Shown in pieces: positions 31,614 to 42,208 of a stretch of DNA of 64,000 nucleotides. The DNA is from Crambe crambe (Eukaryota > Porifera > Demospongiae > Poecilosclerida > Crambeidae): positions 2,132,501-2,196,500 of the forward strand of contig OZ004598.1 in NCBI GenBank assembly GCA_963924555.1, given 5' to 3'. The stretch's first letter is position 1. Every line of letters begins with the position of its first letter. The notes beneath the pieces were generated by a model. The model saw nothing but the letters and a program-made list of their open reading frames with translations, was not told where the DNA came from and made no database searches. The translations under genes and the position numbers were made by a program.

Positions 31614-33304
31614 CATTATGAGATACAGAGGGTAGGAAGCAAAAATTGCCATATCACCATAATGGCATCACATAACACCACACCCACTTAAAAGAGCTAA
31701 TTTTTAATTATGCATGCCAGGACATTATAAGAATAGCACATAATTTCAATGTCTTTTATTCACACAGCAGAAAGAAAAAGATGAGGAGAGGGCAGGAGAC
31801 CAGGATCCTATTCTTACCAACTACCAAATCTCACCTTCCACCTTTAACCCAGCCCCAGCTACTTTTACTAACCAGTCCATGAATAACACAGTGGAACTAC
31901 AACCTTTTCCTAATCAGGGACCCCCGCAGTCTATGCAGACACCACCAAAGCTTCCAGCCAACGATCACCTGTTTCTGACTCTGGCTGTGATGTGTGCCTG
32001 CATTGTGCTGGGTTTCAACATGCTCGGGGTGGCTTGCTTGCTCCCTGCACTCGTCTGTTCAGCTTTGGTAATGTTGTGATCTAATTCCATTAATTTTTAA
32101 CTTTGAAATCTGTATAATCTAAAGTTCAAACTGCTACAATAATATTATTATAACTCATACAGTATGGTGAAATAGTATGAATATTGCATAAGTATAAGAA
32201 TATGGGACGATCCCCCAAACCAAACCATAAATGATCTGAGGAATATTCCAAATAGCTACAAAAAGGAGCAAATGATTCATTTATTCATTTCATTTTTGCC
32301 GCCTCTCCATTCCCTCCAATGAATTTCACTTAATATGTTTACTGAAATTTTCTCCGTAAGGCAGTTCAAAATAAATTACTCGTTTAACTGATTTCCCTGC
32401 CCTATTTTGACAGAATTGAAATAAATTTAAACCTCTGTTTATCTTTGTATATTAGATCCCAGTATATTGCTGTATACTAGAACACATGAGCATATGGACA
32501 TGATGCATGAGGTAGTTTTATTTAAGTTTATTTTGTCCTGACTGCCTATAAGAAAGGAGAAAAAATCTGTTAAAAAAGTGATTTATTTAATTAATATTAT
32601 TGCGAGCAAAGCGAGCCCCTCTCTATGGTGTAGCTACAAATAGCTAACTTTTAGCTAACAATGGAAAGTGAAGCGAATGAACACACTGCTCCAAAACTGA
32701 GCAGCAAAAAAGAGCAAGGTTAGACCGAAGGAATGCGAAGGATAGAGCCAAAAGAAACTCTGAATCAGTGGAACAAAGACGGTTAAGGCTTGATAAAAGA
32801 AATAGGCTCTATGAGAAGAGGGCATGCAACTCCAAAATATCATAATGCAACATTTGCAAAAGCAAGCCGTATTGCTTCGCTCGCCCTTCTGTGCACATAA
32901 CTGCACAGTATACCAACTCAAATTCTAAAATGGTGCCCACACCTCAACTCTACCAGCTATTATTTAATCCGCTAAGCTTGGGGACAAGTCATAGCTGTAA
33001 TAATTATAGCCCTCAAAGTCATGTTGGACTAAAGTGTAGGGTGTGTAGAACCATAATTGAAAATGTGTGGTACTATTAATAGTGGAAGATGCCCTTCAAA
33101 AGTTATCATGTATAATTATTATTATAGGGATATGATTACAACAAGGAAGGAGAGATTGAAAAGGCTCGAAGTGTTGGAAGAGTGGCTCTTATCTGCAATA
33201 TCGTGGTTGTTATCATTAATGTTGTTTTCTATGCCCTCTTGATTCTTGGAACAATCATTGCTGCTGCTGTAATATCATCAACAACAGCAAGGGTATATTA
33301 TTGA
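29719..33304 (+). CDS. CD225/dispanin membrane protein, copy 2 (3 exons, 165 aa)
   Basis: Exons 29719-29739 (MERYSVL), 31768-32067 and 33128-33304, phase 0 throughout. Duplicate of the gene at 23021: the second exon differs at a handful of residues and the third at four or five (ALLILGTIIAAAVISS). The second exon lacks the internal ATG of copy 1 (ERAGD instead of EMAGD), which confirms that translation must begin in the tiny upstream exon. Intron 1 has grown by a (GA)n run and other insertions. Intron 2 contains about 0.65 kb (32.2-32.9 kb) absent from copy 1. Predicted topology and family as for copy 1. Confidence 0.8.
31530..31611. repeat. (GA)n microsatellite
   Basis: About 40 GA units in intron 1 of CD225 copy 2. 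Copy 1 has none at the matching place. Confidence 0.95.
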
Positions 33305-33583
33305 CTCAACTAAAGTAGCCATACAAGCTACAATACTACAACATGATTGTGTTATTAATGAATTTGAGAAAAAGTTGTCAATTATAAGGATTACTATAAT
33401 TATGATCAGGGTCAAATGAGTATAGCAAGAGATTATGTGAGCATAATGTAATCAGACTGTGAATGAATGTGCATTGTTATTTTGACAGTCTCCAAGTATT
33501 AGAAAACTTGCATCTGACTGACTCTATTGGAAAGGATACAGAAATAGCTAATATCATACAATGGGGATCAGTTAACTACTAAC

Positions 33584-33585
<2 letters not shown>

Positions 33586-33680
<95 letters not shown>
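33586..33680. repeat. (GT)n microsatellite downstream of CD225 copy 2
   Basis: About 47 GT units, in the same relative place as the shorter run after copy 1. Confidence 0.95.
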
Positions 33681-33681
<1 letters not shown>

Positions 33682-33904
33682 AGCTATATAGGAGAACTTC
33701 CTATAAATATTGCATCTCTAAAAAGTCGGTAGCTAAATGGGAATATACGTAGCTAATTAAAAGTGGCACCTCCATTAAATCTTCATAAGTATGACAGACT
33801 GAGCACAGTGCTACAGTTATTTTCAATCTTCTAGCTACTCAAAGTGCTTCTCACATTTCCACCGGCCATGACATTATAGCTACATGGCATATACAGCTAT
33901 AGAG

Positions 33905-34048
33905 TACATTGTAAAAACAAGAGTGTGCACACTTTCAGTATGGCTACCAAAGGAATGTTCCCTGTTTAGGTATGTTTGCAGTTTATACATTTACTGTTAG
34001 CAGAGAACATTCCTTAGATTTGCAATGCACACTCATTTTTAGAGTGTA
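33905..34048. mobile_element. Decayed ~144-bp foldback MITE
   Basis: Left TACATTGTAAAAACAAGAGT with GGAATGTTCCCTG; right inverse AGAACATTCCTTAG ... TTTTTAGAGTGTAG. Ends resemble those of the element at 6780 (CACTGTAAAAACA). Confidence 0.6.
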
Positions 34049-34049
34049 G

Positions 34050-35017
34050 CCTTCTATACCACACATTCCAATCTATGTAATACATCTGAAGAAGTCAGTG
34101 GTGAAAGTCAATAAAATACACTAAGAGATCCCAGTTACACGATTTACAGTAGAAGGTAACGAGGCATGCACTTTTCACAAGTCAATCAAGACACTCCACT
34201 AATGTTTGTACTTCCTGCTCACCTCCGATAAGGCAATATCCATTGCTCCCTTACACAACATTCCTGTTTCCTCATCTCCCATAGAAGAAGATCGGAATTT
34301 TATTTCCCACTTCAGTTCCTCTGGTCTTCAACATCCGGTTTACAGTTGTTGCTTGACGGTTTGGAACCAGTGTTTCAAGATTCTCTAAAACCACAGTAAT
34401 ATAGCTAGACACTAAACTGCCCTCCTCAAAATGTGCATGGCATCTCCAAATTGATGATGTGTATCTAAATCAACCCCTTGTGTAAACAACTTGGTGACTG
34501 ATGAAGTGAGTTGAGTCCCCTCTAAAATTTTTGTCCATGTAAGAATTATAGTTTTAGGATTCAACGAGGACAATGTATTATTATGCACTCTAATTAAAAA
34601 AAGGACAACCTCTCTAAAAGTTACACTCTGAGTCCCACTACTTTTGCTTCTGAATTACAAAAATCCTGTATGTAGTCTAACATTATTGGGCAGTAAACCC
34701 ATGCATGCATGCTCTAAGTCAACCAGCTTGCACTATTTGAAATGAAGAATGGTGTCCATTTTTGCGAAAACTGCTGAGGATTTATGGTACAGTAACAAAC
34801 TTAAAATCTAAACAGTGCAAGTACATATAGTGTGGTCGAGCAGTCTGGCTATTATCTGGTGCCTACAACAATTATAAATAGAATCTTACATCTTACATTA
34901 TGGCATCCAGCTATATTATACATAATAGCTATATTAATTGATCACATGAAAAAATTTAAGTGCCTACTAAGCTTGTAATGATAGCACACTCTATAGCTAC
35001 TATACGAAAAATAGTTT
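34050..35017. other. Intergenic and 3' flank of gene A
   Basis: AT-rich sequence with no supported gene. The last few hundred bases are probably the 3' untranslated region of the minus-strand gene ending at 35018. Confidence 0.5.
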
Positions 35018-38000
35018 TCAGCCAATAATGTCCTCAGACTTGTTCTTGAAACTGGACTCTCCAAGTGGTGTAGTGGTCGATTGATGATTTTCACTCTTAA
35101 GGTGGCTTTCAATGAACTGGGTTAATTTCTCTCGCTTTAAATCACCTTCTTCAATTATCTTTTGTATGTACTTTGTGGAGATCATTTTGTTATCACTTAT
35201 TGAATCTGTAGAGGTAAGTGGATCATGTAGTCCTTCAGAAAATAAAGACTTAGCAAGCTGCTTCAAATCTACAGGAGCTTCAGGAAGGGGATCATCAGAA
35301 ATTGATCTCTTCTTTCTCCTAGGTGACCCAGTTGGATGGTCATCACAATACAGTGGGTCCAAAATCGGTTTCTTTTGATTCTTAGGAAATCTCGGGACAG
35401 TCGTGAGGATGTAGCCTACAACTTGACCTCCTGGAATGGTTATCATCAGTCCTCCATCCTTTCTGCGAATTCGAAAGTTGTGTTTAGAACCACTTTGGAA
35501 TTGAAAACTGAATGGACCGATACTTCCAGTCAAAGCTTGAGCATATGCATACTTCATTAAGATATTGATGACATTGCTGGATTCACTGTTGTAGTCCGAA
35601 TAGTTCCACGATCCAAGTCCTGGGTAAAAAAATTTAACGTCAGTAGCCAGGATGAAAGCTGAGGTGTAGTGTGGCAAAAGAAATTGTCCAGAATGTGCCA
35701 CCCGTTTGAAGAACGTCCTTGGTTTCAATGGTCCGGGAGACACTGCTCTACTTCCATATTTCTGGAATATTGTACAATAGCAATAAGAACTAACAAAAAT
35801 AACAATAGCAACCTAAAAGAACAGTAATAATAATTAACACTTATTATAGCTACATGTATAGCTATTAGCTACATGGGATATGCACACCTTCTTCTTCTTC
35901 TAACAGACATAAATTATAGCTACAGCTTAGTATGAAAAGGAAAAAAAATGGCAGACAGGGAGGTTTGGCTATCACTAATGTGAATGTTAGAAAATAATTA
36001 AAGCATGAAAGGTTAAAATTAATGCCTACCATAGTGAAATGGTCCACATTCTCGAAAATTGATCGATCAAACCAACGCCTGTTGACAGTAACTTTCAACA
36101 ATGAAGCTGATATCTTCACAGGAACAGAGTTCATTAATTTGGTGAAGTTATCAAATACTTTAAATGACTTCAATTCGCTATCAACTGGACAGGAATGGAT
36201 GTTCCACAGGTTAGTACTTGTGGCATTTATGGGTACTTCAATGTCAATACAGTTTCTGGTTCCATTTCCACTTTCCTGACAATGTAGATCTGTATCAACT
36301 TGTCGAGAATCAAAAGCAAATTTCAACTGCTTGGCTCCGGGACAACCAATCACATTTGTATCAGTGCTAGTAGTTGCATCGATGGATTCTGCTGTCTCTG
36401 CTTTGCCTGCTTTAGTTATCTGAGCATTAATGGTTATCAAATCAGAAAATATTTTCGATAATTTTTGTTCAATCTCTTGAACACTATCTGATCTTCCCTC
36501 TAATATTGACTTCAGATATTCTGCTTGAGCGAAATGCTCTGATACTTCTTGCAAGAGGAAACGGAAAGCTGTGTGGCCATTGATTATATCTGCACAAACT
36601 GTCAAATTTACCCTAGTGAAGCATTCTACTTCCATATGAAGTAGCTTATCGACTCCATTCTTCACCAAGTCTCTTAGATCACTCAAGCTCCTTTTGATCT
36701 CTTGTAGGGTATTATTTATTTCAGCTGTTGTTTTTGAACTCAATTCATTTTTTGTGGCGTTCAATAATGCTTGCTGTGCTAGCAATAATGATTTTTTGTA
36801 GCGTAACTGGTCAGAACTCTCAGTAACACTGGAATGAAATACAAAAAATATCATTTAGTGCTGGTCATATGATTTGTGACCTATCAGATCCTCTGAAAAG
36901 TGTGCTTAAATCTTTTATGTGCACTAAAATGAACTGTGCTGAAGGTACACAGCAGAAGATCCATGCACTAGGATGACCTTTCAGCCTCAGTCCCTATAGT
37001 GCTTGCGTACCTGTACAGTAAGTGAGGAGCTAAATGTCCTCTCTTAGAGACTTTAGCATTGGGTTTCAAACAGGAAAACCTCAACTACATCAGAGTGATC
37101 TAAACAATAATTTTTTGCTGACCACATCACTCAATTCCAGTTGGTCATTACAGAATATTCTTATGATTCACCATACTCTTTTACAGCAAGCTCTGACACA
37201 CGTTAGTAAGAATTAATGCAATTATTAGCTATATTAATGCATTGTGCAATTGAACAGGCACATCACAAATTTAGAACTTGATAGAGTAAGAGTATGCTTA
37301 GTCAATTTTCCATATAGCTAGTAGCTATAACTCATACATGCCTAAAAGACCCTGGACTTTTGAAGGTAAAGCCAAACAATGAAAATGTAGAGATATGTTT
37401 TTCAACTGATTTCATAATGTTTTCTTTTCTTTGAACTTAACATTATAATTCTACAGACATCCAAGTTGATTATACCCTCACATGTGTGGTCAAGGCACAG
37501 GCAGCTAGATACATTTTGCAATATACACATGTAGCTAATATCGATATACTCCATGGATAAGACTAAATATTGCTACAATCATACGTCATAAACCATCTAG
37601 TTCACCTTTTGCTTAAGTGGCGATACCAGTCAGTTGGCTCTAAATAGAAGGGATAAATGGTGACATGTGCATTCTTTTCCGAAGGTTGTCCCATTGATTT
37701 GAACAAAGCACGAGTAGCCATCAATTTATCTTCATAGGTATCAACTTCGAAATACTGCAACTGTTTCTCTACCTCTGATTTATAACCGAAAGTTTGCCAT
37801 TTCTGGTATGCGGCTTCAGTATCACTTTCAAGCCCTGATAACTTTCTCTGTCCCCAAGCTTCAAATGATTGCTGAGGCAGATAATTGTGGCTAGAGTCAA
37901 TGGTATCTTCTTTTAAAGCTTTCTGGCGGATATAGTCTGATCTGTAATAGTCATAAAGCATGAATCGTGGCAGCCGACTCTCATTTCTTATAACTCGTTC

Positions 38001-38504
38001 CTGATTTGGCACCAATTCCTGAAGGTAATACTTTGCCCTGAGCACTTCCTCGTCACTGAAATTCTGAGGGAGTAGCATCATATGAGTCAAGATGGAGTCA
38101 TATACTGATGAAATAGAATCGAAATGATGCTCTACCACATTTTCTGACCCATTATTAGCTGCTTTGAACTGAGCTGATACAATGGGGTAAACCTTGTCAA
38201 CCAACGGTAGTCCATTCTCCATTACAGATATTGGCAGTTCTTCTGACTCAGAAAGCCTTGACACTCTTTTAGGATTAAACTTCGCAAAGGATAAAGGTGT
38301 TCCTATATTCAGAAGTTCTACATTCGTTTCGGATTTGTCGCGATCACAAATAGCGTTGTCAGTTATGACCCTGTATAACTTGCGATATACCTCTCTTACG
38401 ACTGCTCTCCGACGACATTCACTTGCACTCAGTTCTGCGCCTCTAACCGAGAATCCGTACACAGCAATGGTAAACAAGAAGATTCTCACCCATTCCATGA
38501 TCAC
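35018..38504 (-). CDS. Gene A: secreted coiled-coil/RRWF protein with furin-like site (3 exons, 813 aa)
   Basis: Exons 38504-37606, 36828-36030 and 35761-35018; phases 2 then 0, as in genes B and C. A signal peptide (residues about 1-22, after MIMEWVRIFLF) is followed by a helical region ending FYLEPTDWYRHLSKR, matched by FEPxxWYKYLLP in B and C. The middle exon is rich in helix formers and likely coiled coil (residues about 300-440), with several N-x-S/T sites and Cys. RRWF lies at 550-553 where B and C have RPWF. The last exon has VSPGP, LLPHYTSAFILATDV and ITIPGGQVVGYI...VPRFP. Only this paralog then continues about 105 residues with PRRKKRS (about 713-719), a furin-type site, before an acidic helical tail. 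Extracellular; function unknown. Head-to-head with gene B, 178 bases between starts. The most diverged of the three. Confidence 0.85.
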
Positions 38505-38682
38505 TTGACTAGCTAGCTAGCTAGCTAAAATAATTCACGACAGTGCAGTCTCGCTGCATTTTTATTACGCTGCAAAAAAATTAAAATTAATGCGCGCGCA
38601 TATTTACTCTTAATTCCTATAAATAGCTAGCGAAACAGCTAGTAGCTGCATGCCAGTTCTTTCAGTTCTTTCAGCTGCGAAG
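38505..38682. promoter_or_regulatory. Bidirectional promoter between genes A and B
   Basis: 178 bases separate the start codons of two divergent paralogs. TATAAATAG at 38619-38627 lies about 60 bases before the gene B start and reads toward B. Toward gene A only a weak TAATAAAAA (minus strand, about 38567-38558) is visible. A run of TAGC repeats (38508-38527) lies next to the gene A start. Confidence 0.6.
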
Positions 38683-41600
38683 ATGAAGGTGTTGATTTTT
38701 TTTGTGTGCTTGTTAGGCCTGACTAAATGTCAATCAAGTAGTGATGTTGCACTTAGTACAGCTAGCGGGCTTTACACAACCTTAAGGAACGCAGTCTTCC
38801 CAAAGCATGAATTGGACAGTAATAAACCAATTGCAAATAGATTTCTTCTCTTAATGCCTGGAAAAGTGCTGAACTATTTCGATTATTTTCCTGGGAGAGA
38901 TTATGTCAATTTTATCCAAGTGAGTTTGTAGCTATTTATAATAATAGCACAGAGCTATGCAGGTGGAATAAAGAGGGAAAAATTATGTAGTTTCCAAATA
39001 AAGCTTCAACAAGTCTAGAATACATTGCATTGCAATTTTCAAAAAAAACTTGTGTCCTCTAGCTATTTGGTTTCATTAGCTAAATTATATATTGCTCATA
39101 TCTAGGCAGTTTTCTAGTTATTTCTCTCAGCTAATATGATAATATTAGCTAGCTAGTTCTCATAAAAATTAGCTTTATGAAACAAATCATGCACCGACGT
39201 TTCAACCAGAATAATCTAGGGTAATACGAACGAGCTATATACGTAAGAACGTTTCTGTGTGCATTCTTTGTAGCTATCACCCTGATGAGTGTTGAAGGCT
39301 AGAGTATTCTGGTTGAAATGTCGGTGGTTTGTTTCATTTATGAGAACTAATTCTATTAACAGAATCTCGATGCTTCAAATCAAGAAGCTGTAATCCCACC
39401 TCATGTGATGGAAAAATGGTTTGATCTTGCGGATGCTATTATAAGCCCAAATCCAATGAATGGTCAAACCACAGGAAAAAGTCTAGTAAATGTGTACAGA
39501 TCTATATTATATGAAATAAAAGTGCTAGGACTGGACAGTAAAACTCCCTCGGAAAGGGGAGCAGCTAATGCAGCAGTCAGAGTTCTAAATGAACTTGTGG
39601 TTGATCCTGAAAATGTGACGCATAAAGTTCCCCGTCTTAGTCTCTACGAGAGATATCGAGACTTGTATAATGATCGCAGGTTGGAAATGGAGAATGAGAT
39701 CGAAGAGAAGCGAACGAGTGTAGGATTTTTGGATTATCAGCTATGGTTCCAAAGAAACTATCCATCTCTTCAGTCCAAAGTAGAGGGTGCATATACTCGG
39801 TGGTTGATTTTCGGTGATAAGGAGAAGGTAGAATTAAATATTGCTGTTTTGGACACAGGATCAGCTGCGCAAATGTTGGAAGAAGCCAGAATGTCACTAC
39901 GAGCATCTGCTGTTCAGTCACTTGATCGGACAAGGAAAATATATCCTGTTAGTTTTGAACCGTCAGATTGGTATAAATATCTACTGCCAGAGTGAGTTAT
40001 GAGTGAACTTAAAATATATTATAGTCTCTTTGCCTATGCATCATTATTCCAAATATAATTATATCCATACATTAATGAACTTTGCCCTTTGTGTCTCTTT
40101 AGTGACTTATAATTGTCACTATAGCTTAGCTATTAATTTGCTAGCTATACTGTTTTTTGGAATAGTTTGTATAGCAGCAGCTGAACAGTTAAAACTATTG
40201 CTTGGATAATCAGGAGTTCAGCTATGTACATAGAGAGAGACATAGGCCACATTTAATTTTTGATGCTCTCTGAGCACTTGAACATGCAGTTTTTACTTTT
40301 CTTTTGAGCCTTGTTAAACTAGAGAGCTACATAAATTCATGCATGCATAACATTAATTTATAGTGGTAAGTTTTGACATGCTTGAAGTTGATTTCCCTGA
40401 TCATTATGTATAATTACAGAGGTTTGCACGGTTCTTGCACCTTTATTGTTGGAAAGCGCCACGCGCATGCGTGCAAATTCCATGGCAATATAATAGAATG
40501 ACGACTTCTTGTGATAGTGTAGCTGGACAAAGTTCACTAGTATAGTGAAGAGCTTCTGTCTGCCACACAATTCGCCAACGAAGGTCCTCACTGTAAGCAC
40601 TGCAACGAGTAGGCTCACAAGAAGTCATTGCTATGGAATTATAATGAGCATGCACGTGGCGCTTCCCATATCAATAAGGTGCAAGAACCGTGCAAACCTC
40701 TGTATCATTATAGGATTCAGAAACCAAGCCAAGATCAGCTACGCTTAATGTATGGAAGAATAATAAGCAAAAGTCATGCAATTGAAGCAATGATAGATGC
40801 TGTTAGGCAAAGTGATCTTACATCAGAAGTTGAGGGTTCAAAACAAAAGTACGAAAAATTGCAGGAATCTGCTAAAACAAATATCGCAAAATATATTAAA
40901 AAGCAGTACAAATGCCTTAATGACTCTACAGGAGCAAAGAATGAATGTTTGGCATACGATCAACTTAGAGAATCTTTGATCGAAATTCTACATGATGAAT
41001 CTTTGGCTTTTTCTTCATATCAAAATATGAATTATTACAAAAATAACCAGTCAAAGACTCAATACATTAATTATCTTCAAAGAGAGAAGTCTGCATTGGA
41101 TGCTCAGGGACTCAGGATTCAAGCGTTACTTGGTGACACAGGTCCCTATCTTGGAGGTTTTCTTGATTCCTCAACACTTACAGTGGCTAATGTAACAGAT
41201 GCACGAAAAGACGACCAGTGGACGCAGTTTGAATTCAACCGTGATTTATATCAGAAGAGCACGAGTCAAAAAAGCAAATCTGAGTCTGTTACATCACAGT
41301 GGAGTTTCAATTGGTTTTTTGTTGGTGGCAGTGGTGAGTATTCTCACCATAGAAGTACATCCTCTTATCGTGACCAAATTTTGGAATCAAATATGCAAGT
41401 CAAGGGAGAATTTCTTCGTGTAACTATCAAGAGACCATGGTTCAAACCAGAAGTGTTTGAAAATCCTGAGTTTACATATGTACGTAAGCAATTTATAATT
41501 ATTAATTATTATTAATGTACTTGTATCCTGCAGAGACAAAAAGGTGTGGACAACGATGCAACTGCTTATGTATCTCCTGGACAAGGACTAACTGAAACAC

Positions 41601-41944
41601 AGTTCTACGAGTCATTAACGGACGGTCAGTCATCAACTGATGCTAAGATTCGTTATAAACTCCCAGAATACACGACTGCATTTCTTCTAGCACGAAATAT
41701 TGAGCTTGAATTCAGTGGCATGAGTAGCGAATCTGTTAGTTATTATACATCTGAAATGTCACAATCTGCTTCAAGATTTAATATATTCTGCTTCCATGCC
41801 GGTTACTCTGCATCACGTTCAGAGCAGACTTCACACACTCGAGTCGAGAAGACAGCTAGTGGTATGAAAATAAAGATTCCAGGTGCTCAAATCATCGGCT
41901 ATTTCACTCAAATAATACCACGTTTTCCTATCAGTCAAAGTTAA
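38683..41944 (+). CDS. Gene B: secreted coiled-coil/RPWF protein (4 exons, 680 aa)
   Basis: Exons 38683-38919, 39363-39991, 40714-41479 and 41534-41944, with GT-AG borders and phases 0, 2, 0. Signal peptide residues 1-18 (MKVLIFFVCLLGLTKC). N-terminal region: MPGKVLNYFDYFPGRDY, MEKWFDLADA, SLYERYRDLY, YQLWFQRNYPSL, FEPSDWYKYLLP. Middle: charged helical stretch (residues about 300-420), then GPYLGGF. The Ser/aromatic-rich WSFNWFFVGGSG patch precedes LRVTIKRPWFKP (RPWF 529-532). Final exon: YVSPG, LPEYTTAFLLARNIELEF, KIPGAQIIGYFTQIIPRFP at the very end. About half the residues match gene C. Its first intron (38920-39362) is absent from A and C and holds a foldback element. The 3' end is 264 bases from the convergent receptor gene D. 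Confidence 0.88.
39155..39348. mobile_element. Foldback element filling the gene-B-specific intron
   Basis: Left arm AGTTCTCATAAA, ATGAAACAAA, CCGACGTTTCAACCAGAAT; right arm the inverses (ATTCTGGTTGAAATGTCGG, TTTGTTTCAT, ATGAGAACT). It ends about 14 bases before the acceptor of exon 2. The intron has no counterpart in genes A and C. Confidence 0.8.
40417..40702. mobile_element. 286-bp foldback MITE directly before exon 3 of gene B
   Basis: About 95-base arms starting CAGAGGTTTGCACGGTTCTT with the inverse at the right end, flanked by TA at 40415-40416 and 40703-40704. The right end is about 11 bases from the exon start at 40714, so the element supplies the region where the branch point would normally lie. 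Confidence 0.85.
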
Positions 41945-42208
41945 GAGTGTGCACGGTTATTTTTTGGAACTATCATAGCTAGAATTGTTTAGTTCTATAG
42001 CAGTTTGGATTAATTTTAGTACTATCGTTATAGCCAGCTATTAAACTCAGGCCTCGATAATATTATAACAATGATACCGTTTTTTTTTAATTTTCTTTTA
42101 GCTACAACGTGTCATCAACTATAAAAAATTAAAGTCTGAACTTTTAAACAAACAAACTCTGATTCAATTACGGTAGTAGCTAATGTTAGTGTTGACAATC
42201 GAAGTTGC

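Noticed and set aside
31446-31691. Plus-strand frame with a long Arg-Glu repeat
   Set aside because: It is the translation of the (GA)n microsatellite within an intron of CD225 copy 2.
39637-39933. 98-residue minus-strand frame
   Set aside because: Antisense shadow of gene B exon 2.
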